64,000 bases of DNA from the NCBI GenBank assembly GCA_964392365.1, contig CAYMPH010000003.1:124001-188000 (forward strand), written 5' to 3'. Made by a program: the position numbers and the translations under genes. The stretch is from CAYMPH01 sp964392365 (lineage in GTDB: Bacteria > Spirochaetota > UBA4802 > UBA5550). Of the stretch, positions 1 to 8,483 are shown in pieces. The notes below the pieces were generated by a model. The model was not told where the DNA came from. It worked only from the letters and a program-made list of their open reading frames with translations, and searched no databases. Each line of letters begins with the position of its first letter. Within the stretch, counting starts at the first letter, position 1.

Positions 1-266
1 GAAAAACCGATTATTGTTTCTTCCGTTAATTCAACAACCACAGCTACGGAGAATAATTCATGTATTGCTATCAGACAGGTATATTCAAGAAGAAACATCC
101 CTGCAAAGATCAGGCAGCCAAAAAAAACTTCACTATATTGATGATTTAGATAACGAATGGGTACATTAAGTAATACGCTATACTGTACAACAATTGACAT
201 TGGTAACCCGACTAAAAAATATGAAAATTTAAAAAATGGAATGCTTTTTTCCTCGGTATACTTCAT
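1..266 (-). CDS. Membrane protein, N-terminal part only (runs off window)
   Basis: An open frame of 88 codons starts at the ATG at 264-266 and continues past base 1, so only the N-terminus is seen. The start is preceded (antisense) by an AAGG-type ribosome site. The protein begins with a short polar stretch and then two hydrophobic segments at about residues 14-33 and 45-66, so it is probably an integral membrane protein. The two-helix start followed by a more polar region would fit a membrane-anchored sensor or cyclase, but no domain is visible and I do not assign a function. Confidence 0.6.
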   Translation of the reverse strand, partial: MKYTEEKSIPFFKFSYFLVGLPMSIVVQYSVLLNVPIRYLNHQYSEVFFGCLIFAGMFLLEYTCLIAIHELFSVAVVVELTEETIIGF

Positions 267-313
267 ATACAAACCTTAAACATTACTTTCTGTTCATCAG
301 TGGATGCTTCATC

Positions 314-1609
314 TTATTCCACTCCGGTTTTTCTATAAAGCTCTCCGACATGCTCAAGGTACCTGTTAAGATTGAATATAAACTTGAAATCAGCATCTGA
401 AAGAATATCAGTTACAGCTTTATTTTTCCTGCAGAGCTCCTCAAGAGTGCCATCGCCTGCCCATACATTCATTGCAGTATCCTGAACAATTTTGTAAGAG
501 TCCTCCCGTGACATTCCCTTTTCAACAAGCTTCAATAAAAGCGTCTGCGAGAAATACAGGCCGCCGGTTAAATTAATATTTTTCATCATCCTTTCAGGGT
601 AAACATGAAGCTTATCAATAATAAAAACCATTTTATCGAGGATGTAATCTAGCGCTATGGTTGAATCCGGAAGAATAATCCTTTCAGATGATGAGTGAGA
701 AATATCCCTTTCGTGCCAGAGCGTTATATTCTCAAGAGCTGTTATCATATTCGATTTTATCACGCGCGACATTCCGGTTACACGTTCGCAAAGGATTGGA
801 TTTCTTTTATGAGGCATTGCAGATGATCCTTTCTGTCCCTTCTGGAAAGGTTCCTCTGCTTCGCGCACTTCTGTCCTCTGAAGATGCCGTATCTCTGTTG
901 CAAGCTGGTCAAGGCTTCCTGCAGTTATTGCAAGCGCTGACATGTATTCAGCGTGCCTGTCTCTCTGTATTACCTGGGTTGATACTGGATCTGCTTTCAG
1001 TCCGAGTTTATCGCATACGGTTTTTTCTATATCTGGCGATATATTGCTGAATGTTCCAACTGCTCCTGAAAACTTGCCGAATGAAATATTTTCTATGGCT
1101 CTGGCAACACGTTCCCTGTTTCTTTTAAATTCCTCGAAATAAAGCAGCATCTTGATGCCGAACGTTGTAGGCTCAGCGTGAACACCATGCGATCTTCCCA
1201 TGCACGGAGTGTTCCTGTATTCAATTGCCTTTTTTTTCAGAACATCAATCAGCCTTTCAATATCTTTCAGTATGATATTTCCGGCCTGAACCATCTGAAC
1301 GCTTAAAGCTGTATCCCCTATATCGCTTGAAGTTAATCCGTAATGGATATATCTGCTGTCAGGTCCGACAAACTCTGCAACTGATGTAAGAAAAGCAATA
1401 ACATCGTGATGAACTTCGCTTTCAATTGTTTCAATGCGTTTTAAATCAAAGGAGGCTTTCTCCTTAATGGTTTTAAGGCTTTCTTTCGGAATGATTCCCT
1501 TCTCAGCCTGGGCTTCGCACGCTGCAATTTCAATATCGAGCCATATCTTAAATTTATTTTCAAGATCCCAAATTTTTGAAATTTCTTTTCTGGAATATCG
1601 TTCTATCAT
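314..1609 (-). CDS. purB: Adenylosuccinate lyase
   Basis: Cytoplasmic enzyme that splits adenylosuccinate to AMP and also SAICAR to AICAR, releasing fumarate, in purine synthesis. At 431 residues it has the usual length. The fumarase/aspartase superfamily signature SSAMPHKRNP lies at about residues 263-272, and the conserved HYGLTSSDIGDTA and GRSHGVHAEPTTFG segments of the active site are present. The ATG at 1609 has an AGAGGAA ribosome site just upstream. The gene stands alone, with a hairpin-rich spacer before the divergent phosphatase gene. Identification is secure. Confidence 0.96.
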   Translation of the reverse strand: MIERYSRKEISKIWDLENKFKIWLDIEIAACEAQAEKGIIPKESLKTIKEKASFDLKRIETIESEVHHDVIAFLTSVAEFVGPDSRYIHYGLTSSDIGDTALSVQMVQAGNIILKDIERLIDVLKKKAIEYRNTPCMGRSHGVHAEPTTFGIKMLLYFEEFKRNRERVARAIENISFGKFSGAVGTFSNISPDIEKTVCDKLGLKADPVSTQVIQRDRHAEYMSALAITAGSLDQLATEIRHLQRTEVREAEEPFQKGQKGSSAMPHKRNPILCERVTGMSRVIKSNMITALENITLWHERDISHSSSERIILPDSTIALDYILDKMVFIIDKLHVYPERMMKNINLTGGLYFSQTLLLKLVEKGMSREDSYKIVQDTAMNVWAGDGTLEELCRKNKAVTDILSDADFKFIFNLNRYLEHVGELYRKTGVE

Positions 1610-1688
1610 ATTTCCTCTTTTTATTATTAGTTATTTTCGACATCCCCATCCTTAATGTTCCTTTTACCTGCAATTATGTGTAAGAAAA

Positions 1689-1816
1689 GGGGATATGGAG
1701 ATGGAAGAGATAAGGAGATAATTTTTATTAATATTCATATAAATTCAATGATTATAAATGACGTAAATAAAAATAATTATCTCATCATCTCTACTTTTTT
1801 TTATCTCCCTATCCCC
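1689..1816. repeat. Imperfect long inverted repeat (MITE- or REP-like)
   Basis: The 1610-1995 spacer contains a large imperfect inverted repeat. The left arm starts GGGGATATGGAGAT near 1689 and continues into AGATAAGGAGATAATTTTT. The right arm ends ATCTCCCTATCCCC at 1816 and mirrors it with small loops. The centre is A+T-rich. This resembles a small non-autonomous palindromic element or an extended RNA hairpin. No coding sequence is seen in the rest of the spacer. Confidence 0.5.
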
Positions 1817-1995
1817 TGAATCTTCTATTATTTAAAGATGTAGGCAGAAATGAACTCTGGGAGGTTTGGAATCTTTTATTAAGCAGAATTATCACCGTTC
1901 TTTTTATCAACTATTTTTTTTATATTGATTTAGAAACAATCACTTGAAGAAAATGCATATATTCATTATGTTATACCCAGTGGGATTATTCTAGT

Positions 1996-2733
1996 ATGAA
2001 ATTCAAATATTCAGTAAAAACAGATATCGGGCTGGTTAGAAGCATTAATCAGGATTTTTCAGGTGTCCATCCTGAAAAAGGTATTTTTATTATAGCAGAC
2101 GGCATGGGGGGCCATCTTGCAGGTGAAGTTGCTAGCAGAATTGCTGTAAATGAGATCATTGAATTTCTTGAGAAAAGATTAGCCTGCGAATCCGGCGAAG
2201 ATGAAATTTTCAGGGCAATCGAAGATTCAATGAAATCAGCAAACTTGAAGATTCTCGCAGAAAGCAGAGCAGATATAAAAAAAACCGGAATGGGAACTAC
2301 AATTGTTGCAGCAGTTTTATGCGGCAGAAAATTATATGCAGGCTGGGCAGGGGACAGCAGAGCCTATATTTATAGAAATGGAAAAATCGGCCAGATCACA
2401 AGAGATCATTCCTATGTGCAGGTTTTAATCGACTCAGGAAAAATTACCGAGAGGGAATCCTTCTATCATCCGCATAGAGCAGTTATCACAAGGGCAGCAG
2501 GTATAAATGATGTACTTGAGTCAGATTTAGTTAAAGCTGATATTAAGCCCGGAGATATAATTATAATCTGTACAGACGGTGTGACAGGCGGAATAACTGC
2601 TGAAGAGCTTGGCTGCTTTTTCTCTTTTAATGATGATCCAGAAAAAATAGCTGTAGAGATTATATCACAATCTTTGAAAAGGGGAGGTTCTGATAATTCA
2701 ACTGCTATAGTAATAAAAATTGAAGAAGTTTAA
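1996..2733 (+). CDS. PP2C-family serine/threonine protein phosphatase
   Basis: Metal-dependent protein phosphatase of the bacterial PrpC/Stp1 type, which removes phosphate from Ser/Thr of proteins, usually opposing Hanks-type kinases. The 245 residues carry the family motifs in order: RSINQD near residue 17, the metal-binding IADGMGGHLAGE near 33, GTTIVAAVL near 98, GWAGDSRAY near 116, RDHS near 137, CTDGVT near 194 and GGSDNSTAIV near the C-terminus. All metal-binding aspartates are present. No kinase gene is adjacent, so the partner is unknown. Its stop overlaps the end of the convergent recO by four bases. Confidence 0.93.
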   Translation: MKFKYSVKTDIGLVRSINQDFSGVHPEKGIFIIADGMGGHLAGEVASRIAVNEIIEFLEKRLACESGEDEIFRAIEDSMKSANLKILAESRADIKKTGMGTTIVAAVLCGRKLYAGWAGDSRAYIYRNGKIGQITRDHSYVQVLIDSGKITERESFYHPHRAVITRAAGINDVLESDLVKADIKPGDIIIICTDGVTGGITAEELGCFFSFNDDPEKIAVEIISQSLKRGGSDNSTAIVIKIEEV

Positions 2734-3461
2734 AAATCTTTGCAGATTAATTTCCCGCATTTAATATTCATACCGCAATATGATTCCAGGAATAATACAA
2801 GATCGCTGTGAAGCGCTTTTATCGATCCAGAGAGCTCATTCGGAATTTCTATATCCCTGAATTTTTTTGAAACTGATAGCAGTATAAATTTTTTTTCTAT
2901 TTCCCCGTATGTTTTTTCTCCCGGATCAGAACATTGCCTGCATGCAGGGCCGTTTGATTTTCTGCTTAATGAAAAAGATTCAAGTTTTTTCCCGCAAATG
3001 GTGCATATGCTGAAATCGTGAAGTATTCCTAGAATTTTAAGCAGCCGGACTGTATAAAAGGCTGTGATCAATTCCGGTTTTTTGTTTGTTCCTAGAGTAT
3101 CAATACCGGAAGATACAAGTGGAAATAATCCCTGTATCTTCTCATCATAAGTTGATGTCTTGTCAGCGCTTTCCAGTATATACATCATATGATAAATGGA
3201 ATCGAGATCTTTTCTGATGGTATCTATTTTTGAACTGATGGAGAATTCTTTAACAACATGATAATTTTTTTTGGGATCGTAATAATATATTATTTCAACC
3301 CGGAGGCCGGGTTCTATTTGAGGGCGTTTCCTGCTTTTTTTTAATCCCTTGAAAACAAAAATTCTTTTTCCTGATTCTGATGTAAGGGCTCTTGCTGTTA
3401 TGTCTCCTTCACCTGACTGTGAAATGGAAAGTATTATGGAATCTGATTTTAAAATAGACAT
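2730..3461 (-). CDS. recO: DNA repair protein RecO
   Basis: RecO loads RecA on SSB-coated single-stranded DNA together with RecR in gap repair. The 243-residue protein has an N-terminal OB-fold region (IILSISQSGEGDITARALT), the YYYDPKKNYHVVKE segment, and a zinc-binding element with two CxxC pairs (CTICGKK at about residue 149 and CRQC at about 175). Its length is typical. It follows the CorC-like gene with a four-base gap, so the two are probably co-transcribed. Confidence 0.85.
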   Translation of the reverse strand: MSILKSDSIILSISQSGEGDITARALTSESGKRIFVFKGLKKSRKRPQIEPGLRVEIIYYYDPKKNYHVVKEFSISSKIDTIRKDLDSIYHMMYILESADKTSTYDEKIQGLFPLVSSGIDTLGTNKKPELITAFYTVRLLKILGILHDFSICTICGKKLESFSLSRKSNGPACRQCSDPGEKTYGEIEKKFILLSVSKKFRDIEIPNELSGSIKALHSDLVLFLESYCGMNIKCGKLICKDF

Positions 3462-3465
3462 CTTT

Positions 3466-4299
3466 TTATTTTAATTTTGAAATTGTAACAGTAATCCTGT
3501 TTATTACTGTTCCGGTTATGTCTTTAATTTTGAAAGTAATTTTTTCATACCTGGCTGAGTCATCTTTATTCGGAATTTTGCCGAAAAGATCGAGAACAAA
3601 ACCGCCCATTGTATCAAAATTATCCGTGGGAAGACTGAATCCCGTAGCTTCATTAAAATCTGAAATGGTCAGCCTGGGATCAACTTCATATATGTTTTTT
3701 CCGGTTTTTTCAATCTCTGGAAGTTCAACTTCATCAAATTCATCATTTATTTCACCGACAATTTCCTCGAGAATATCTTCAAGGGTTACAAGCCCGCTCA
3801 CACCGCCGTATTCATCAACAACAATCGCCTGATGCAGTTTTCTTTTTTGAAATTCAAGCATCAGTTCAGCTAGAGGCATTGTTTCAGGAACAAAGTATGG
3901 TGCATGGAGTATTTTTTTCAGGCTGAATTTTTTCGGCATGTCGATTATCAGCTTAAGAAGATCTTTTACGTAAAGAATTCCTGATATATTATCAATTGTA
4001 TCAACGTATACAGGCACTCTGGAATGTCCTGCTTCAAATATAAGTTTTACAAGAGGCTTGAGTTCTGTATTCGAATCTACAGCAGCAATATCCACTCTCG
4101 GTATCATGATGTCGCGCGCATTTTTTTCTGATAATTCCAATATTCCGCGAATCATTTCCATGCGGGGTATGTCGAGTTTTTCAAGCTCGCGCAGGTCAAA
4201 ATATTTTCCGTGTTTTTTTCTGAAGCGGTTATTGATGATTGAACCCAGCCTGCCTATAATTTTAGACGGACTGCCAGGGTCTCCTTTGTCTGATGACAT
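3466..4299 (-). CDS. corC: CorC/HlyC-type CBS-domain protein
   Basis: A 277-residue soluble protein made of two CBS domains (about residues 55-180; MIPRVDIAAVD and LVTLEDILEEIVGEI are diagnostic) followed by a CorC_HlyC transporter-associated domain (about 195-275). It lacks the N-terminal DUF21 membrane domain of longer relatives, as in the CorC subfamily linked to magnesium and cobalt efflux. Nucleotide binding by the CBS pair is expected from the family. It starts two bases after the upstream hypothetical gene ends and four bases before recO, so all three probably form one operon. Confidence 0.85.
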   Translation of the reverse strand: MSSDKGDPGSPSKIIGRLGSIINNRFRKKHGKYFDLRELEKLDIPRMEMIRGILELSEKNARDIMIPRVDIAAVDSNTELKPLVKLIFEAGHSRVPVYVDTIDNISGILYVKDLLKLIIDMPKKFSLKKILHAPYFVPETMPLAELMLEFQKRKLHQAIVVDEYGGVSGLVTLEDILEEIVGEINDEFDEVELPEIEKTGKNIYEVDPRLTISDFNEATGFSLPTDNFDTMGGFVLDLFGKIPNKDDSARYEKITFKIKDITGTVINRITVTISKLK

Positions 4300-4301
4300 A
4301 A

Positions 4302-4850
4302 TTAACCGCGGAAGACCGTGAATTTTTTAATTGTTTCAAGCACTGCTTTGGAAATTTCTACTGTATCAGGCTTGGATATATTACAGTCGTTGAAAAGGCT
4401 GTCTGCTATGAATTTTTTCATGGCAATGTAAACATCTTCGGTTGGATGAAAAATAAATGCAAAATAGTCGGTCTTCTTTTCCAGAATAGTAAATGATGAA
4501 TACAGGAAAACAGGTTCTTTGGGTATCATAACTTTTTCCTGCTTTTTACCGGTAATTATCTGCATTTCATTGAATCTGTATGGTATTGATCTTCCGGCTT
4601 CTCTATTAACCGGCTCAGTGTGTTTCTGTGAGAATGAAGCAGGTTCTACAAGAATATGTGTCCTGTTTCCGTCTGTTTTGAAAATCAGTCCGTCTGTAGT
4701 TCTGAATATATCTTTAACGTTTCTGTATGCAGTAATTTCATATATGGAATAAGCTGAGCCTTCTTCAAAAATTCCGGTAATAATAAAACCGCCATCAGGA
4801 GGTATGGTCTCAGTTGTATAAGCTTTGATTAATGAAGTTGCTTTTGCCAT
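4302..4850 (-). CDS. Hypothetical protein upstream of corC-recO
   Basis: An unrecognised 182-residue cytoplasmic-looking protein. An in-frame ATG exists at 4907, but the ATG at 4850 has a good GAGGA ribosome site eight bases upstream and is preferred. No signal peptide or membrane helix is visible. The sequence is mixed beta-strand-like (GGFIITGIFEEGSAYSIYEI) with a helical C-terminus. It is the first gene of the probable hypothetical-corC-recO operon, so a link to ion homeostasis or repair is possible but unproven. Confidence 0.7.
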   Translation of the reverse strand: MAKATSLIKAYTTETIPPDGGFIITGIFEEGSAYSIYEITAYRNVKDIFRTTDGLIFKTDGNRTHILVEPASFSQKHTEPVNREAGRSIPYRFNEMQIITGKKQEKVMIPKEPVFLYSSFTILEKKTDYFAFIFHPTEDVYIAMKKFIADSLFNDCNISKPDTVEISKAVLETIKKFTVFRG

Positions 4851-4991
4851 AATAGTTTCCTCGTATTTATTTAAAATTTGAAACCAATTGGATATTTTTA
4901 TATGCACTAAATTATTATTTTGTGTATCAATTTAATCCTGGTTGAATTATACACAGGGCAACTGTAAAATCAACCAAAAAATATAAAAGAA

Positions 4992-6548
4992 TCAATCTTC
5001 GCTTATTTTTTTTAAGGCAGTTTCAAGCATTAAAGCGGGATTTTCCATATTAATAGAGGAAATTAATGAAAAAGCAGGGTAAACCGGCAGCTGTTTATCT
5101 TTTGAAATTTTTATTCTGTATCTTCCAAGTGTTTTTAATAGAGTTTCAGTTTTTGAAAAAATTTCATTCTCTGGGGAATTTGATAGAACTGTTATGAATT
5201 CACTATATGCAAAAAGTTGTGATCCCGCAGGCAGGAGCTCTATGATTGCAGGGGACAGCAGTTTAAAAGCAGTGGAGATGTTTTTACTGTCCGGCATTTC
5301 ATTTTTGCTGAATAGTTTTATTATCATGAGAGTGAAATTTTTATCTTCAGCTTTTTTTGCTGATATCATTTCAGAAAGCCGCATGTTAAAAAACGTTTTA
5401 CTGTATAGTCCGGTTTCACGGTCAATCATCCCTGAACTTATGGAAATAAATTCTGCAAGCGGTTTTATAACAGTCTGGATGCTGTCTTTTATTTCGTTTA
5501 TAACTGAACTGCTTAACTGCGAATCAGATACAACTCCAAGAATTCCAATAATTGATCTGTCATTTATTACAGGCAGCATTATTTTTTTTCCTGAATCAAG
5601 AATAATGCACGAACTGTTTTTAAGTTCTTCAGCAATAGAGCTGCTCACTTCTATCGGATCGTAGTTGGAGGATTCTATTTTAAGAAAAGACTTACCTCGC
5701 AATTCATAAGCTTTATTCATTGCATCATTTGTATTTTTCAGATGCAGGGATATGCTTACAGGCGTAAATTTTTTATATATTGTCTTAAATAGATCAAAAA
5801 CATGCTGGTTCAGGGCGTCATAGGAAGCTGTTGAAGCAATATTAATAGGGAGATTTTCACGCGGCTCGTCTGAAATAACAGATTTTGTTATATTTATTTC
5901 TTTTGATTTTTTTTTATCTGTATTATTCTCTTTTTTCTGTTCATTTTGTTTTTTATTTTTTCTGGTAAGAATATGGAATGCAGTTATCAGCATTACACAT
6001 AATGCTATAACAAGAAGAATCTCAAGGGCAATTTTTAAAATCATATTGAAATTCGGATCATATGGAAAAACCGCAAGCAGGGATGATCTTGTTCCATATA
6101 ATGTGTATATGTAGAATTTTATCTGCTCTTTCTTTTTCTCAGAACCCTGTTCGTAATATTTCACAGCAAATCTTTTATTTCTTTCAATAAGAATCTTTTT
6201 TTCTGAAAAATCATTTAAGATTGAATCAAAAAGCTCTGCTGTCCTGATGTATTTATCGTTTTTAGATGCAAGAAGAATTGCGCCTCCATCGTCTGCCAGT
6301 GCAATAAGTGCAATTTCCGGATAGGATTTAATTGATTTTTCAAAGAATTCTCTAAGCGAAGCATTATCTTTTGATTTGGAAATTTCAGGTTCAATTTTAA
6401 TGTATAAATTGTTGATATTAGCGTATATTTTAGTCAGGTTTGCTGTGTATTCATTTTCAATCGTATCAGCCCTGAAAGAAAGGTATAATATAACTGAAAT
6501 TGCTGATAGAAGAATGGATGAAATTATAATTTTATATTTATCAGACAT
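4992..6548 (-). CDS. Membrane sensor with GAF-like and degenerate GGDEF domains
   Basis: A 518-residue protein with a membrane helix at about residues 8-24, a probable extracytoplasmic sensing region to about 170, a second helix at about 172-195, a Lys/Asn-rich linker, a GAF-like region at about 240-370, and a C-terminal domain beginning IDRETGLYSKTFF. That start matches the opening of GGDEF domains (D..TGL.N...F), but where the catalytic GGDEF should be there is only YSEF, so it should not make cyclic di-GMP. A binding or scaffold role is more likely. The GGGAAT ribosome site supports the start at 6548. Confidence 0.7.
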   Translation of the reverse strand: MSDKYKIIISSILLSAISVILYLSFRADTIENEYTANLTKIYANINNLYIKIEPEISKSKDNASLREFFEKSIKSYPEIALIALADDGGAILLASKNDKYIRTAELFDSILNDFSEKKILIERNKRFAVKYYEQGSEKKKEQIKFYIYTLYGTRSSLLAVFPYDPNFNMILKIALEILLVIALCVMLITAFHILTRKNKKQNEQKKENNTDKKKSKEINITKSVISDEPRENLPINIASTASYDALNQHVFDLFKTIYKKFTPVSISLHLKNTNDAMNKAYELRGKSFLKIESSNYDPIEVSSSIAEELKNSSCIILDSGKKIMLPVINDRSIIGILGVVSDSQLSSSVINEIKDSIQTVIKPLAEFISISSGMIDRETGLYSKTFFNMRLSEMISAKKAEDKNFTLMIIKLFSKNEMPDSKNISTAFKLLSPAIIELLPAGSQLFAYSEFITVLSNSPENEIFSKTETLLKTLGRYRIKISKDKQLPVYPAFSLISSINMENPALMLETALKKISED

Positions 6549-6872
6549 TATTATTCCCGGTTGAATATTTATTTTTTGAATTTTAAAGAAGAAATTTCCT
6601 TATCAATATGTAAGTATTATGAGTTAATAAATTTTAATAAATCTATTGTGATATGTATATTTTCGGTTTTTTTTGGCTGTTTTTTCATATATATTATTGA
6701 ATTATTTATGAATTTAAGCTATCTAATAATATACTTTTTTCAGTGTTTTTTTTTTGATTTAATTCAAATTAAGATGTATATTATAATTTATCACGATTGG
6801 TTTTAATCTGAATAATTTCATTTTACATATTTCTTATTCCAGTTAAGCGCGAGAGAATTAAAGGAAGGTTGG
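6549..6872. other. A+T-rich intergenic region
   Basis: A very A+T-rich spacer between the divergent sensor gene and the response regulator. The only open frame in it (about 81 codons from a TTG) encodes an Ile/Phe-rich string with no ribosome site and is not taken as a gene. Promoters for both flanking genes must lie here, but no clear -35/-10 pair could be picked out. Confidence 0.5.
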
Positions 6873-6902
6873 ATGCTGTATTTTAAATATAGTGTTAATT
6901 GA
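6873..6902 (+). other. Possible 9-residue leader ORF before response regulator
   Basis: A strong ribosome site (AAAGGAAGG at 6860-6868) sits four bases before an ATG at 6873 that opens a frame of nine codons ending TGA at 6900-6902. One base later comes the ATG (6904) of the response regulator, which has no ribosome site of its own. This arrangement suggests translational coupling through a leader peptide. It may be chance in A+T-rich DNA. Confidence 0.3.
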
Positions 6903-6903
6903 T

Positions 6904-7305
6904 ATGTCTCTTGATAAAATAATAATAGTTGAGGATGAGCTTGTTTATGTTGCTTATTTGAGGCACATTCTCGAGAATCTCGGGTTTGAAGTTTGCGCTT
7001 CCTATTCAACCGGAGAAGACGCTGTTAAAAATATAAAAGAAGATAACCCTGACTGTATATTGATGGATATCGGGCTTTCAAGTGAAATGAACGGACTGAC
7101 TGCTGCAGGTATAATCAGGAAAGAAAATGCTTTTCCGGTTGTTTTTTTAACTTCAGATACGGACACTAAACAGATGGAACTTGCTGATGAGATTTCTCAT
7201 TTTGGCTATCTCATAAAGCCGGTGCATCCGGATCATTTAAATCTTACAATTAAATCTGCGATACAAAGAAGCCGGCTTGAAGCCGGCTTAGATCATACTA
7301 TTTAA
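6904..7305 (+). CDS. Stand-alone response regulator receiver domain
   Basis: A single REC domain of about 133 residues. The acidic pair is in IIVEDE (residues 5-10), the phosphoacceptor aspartate is in CILMDIGL, the conserved Thr/Ser is in VVFLTSD, and the lysine is in YLIKPV. There is no output domain, so it acts through a partner protein, as CheY-type or phosphorelay receivers do. A GTG at 6892 in the same frame is an alternative start. Its 3' end overlaps the convergent FecR lipoprotein gene by eight bases. No histidine kinase is adjacent. Confidence 0.88.
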   Translation: MSLDKIIIVEDELVYVAYLRHILENLGFEVCASYSTGEDAVKNIKEDNPDCILMDIGLSSEMNGLTAAGIIRKENAFPVVFLTSDTDTKQMELADEISHFGYLIKPVHPDHLNLTIKSAIQRSRLEAGLDHTI

Positions 7306-8251
7306 CTTCTGAGCTGTATTTTTTAATTTCGGGTTTAACGCTCTGTTTATTTATATCAGGCTTAACTCCATCCATAAGATTTTTCTGATCATCTTTCTGT
7401 TTGTTTACTACTTCAGCCGATCTTGTTTTTTCTGCGTCAGATGAACCTTTAATCGCGTCGATATTTGCCCTGTCGCCGGATTTCTGATCATCAATGTTTT
7501 TTTTATCAAGAGCTTTCTGGTCTTCAAGCATCTGTTTGTTTTTTTCTTTCTGATCTATAACGTACTGTTTTATTTCCTCTCTCTGTTTTTCAAACTGTTT
7601 CCTGATATCGTCCTGAATATTTTTTATGTCTTTTTTTATGTCTTCGATCATTTTTTTATTACTTTGCGAAAGAGCTTTTACAGTCAGCGGTTTCCCCGGT
7701 TCAACTGTAACTTCCTCTCCTCCATTGAGTTCAACTGATTTAACAGAAGGAGTTGTTGCATTGGATACTTCAACTTTTCCGTCAAGGCAGGAAACCTGTG
7801 ATTTGCCTTCGCTTTCATTAACCATGAAATCGGTTCCTCTTACTCCGGCTGTTGAAGTAGGTGTTTTAATTGTGAATTGATCTCCTTTCATCAGCTTTTT
7901 CGAAATTTTTGAAAAGACCTTGCCGTTTTCTACAAAAAATTCGGTTTTTTCACCTGTTGCTGCATCGCCTAAAAGTTCCATTATTTCAACGCTTGAGTTT
8001 CCGAGTATTTTAACTACATTCTCCCCGAAGTAAACTTCCACTGAGGCATTATCATAAGTTACGATTTTCATTCCTTTGATTACAGCATCTCCGAGTTTTG
8101 CAGAAACCGTACCATTCTTGCTTGCAATAAAAACTTCACCAACAATAAAGTTAACCATACCTGCTCTTACCTGGGTGTCCTGTTTTTTCTTTCCGCATCC
8201 GGAAATCATTAAAACAGAAATTAATATTATTATTATAGTTGTTTTTTTCAT
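7298..8251 (-). CDS. FecR-domain lipoprotein
   Basis: A 317-residue exported protein with a lipoprotein signal peptide: Lys-rich start, hydrophobic core, and lipobox ending at the Cys of ISGCG near residue 19. A FecR-type beta domain follows (about 30-185), with the family features DNASVEVYF and TSTAGVRGTDFMV. The C-terminal 120 residues are a Lys/Asp/Gln-rich region with strong coiled-coil character. FecR-domain lipoproteins of this type are common in spirochaetes, and their role is unknown. A GAGGTAA ribosome site supports the start. Confidence 0.85.
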   Translation of the reverse strand: MKKTTIIIILISVLMISGCGKKKQDTQVRAGMVNFIVGEVFIASKNGTVSAKLGDAVIKGMKIVTYDNASVEVYFGENVVKILGNSSVEIMELLGDAATGEKTEFFVENGKVFSKISKKLMKGDQFTIKTPTSTAGVRGTDFMVNESEGKSQVSCLDGKVEVSNATTPSVKSVELNGGEEVTVEPGKPLTVKALSQSNKKMIEDIKKDIKNIQDDIRKQFEKQREEIKQYVIDQKEKNKQMLEDQKALDKKNIDDQKSGDRANIDAIKGSSDAEKTRSAEVVNKQKDDQKNLMDGVKPDINKQSVKPEIKKYSSEVK

Positions 8252-8483
8252 TTAAATTTACCTCATATTTTTTATTATTGCTGTTTTATAAAGGTATAAT
8301 CATATAATTGTCAAGCACTTATAAAAACAGTTATTGACAAAAAAAATCGTAAAGATAATTTTCACAGTAATAAATAATTTTGCTGCGCTGGTACGGAGTT
8401 ATAGCTGAAAAACAATTTTTTGATTTTTTAAATTATAATTTTGTTCTGTGTCTTTGTGCTTCTGCGGCATACTTGAGGGTGTT

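Noticed and set aside
6561..6806. 81-codon ORF in the A+T-rich spacer
   Set aside because: TTG start with no ribosome site, Ile/Phe/Tyr-rich low-complexity product, no family; expected by chance at this composition.
7262..7290. AAGCCGGCTT repeat as terminator between response regulator and FecR gene
   Set aside because: It is self-complementary but lies inside coding sequence and has no T-run; a terminator role could not be supported.
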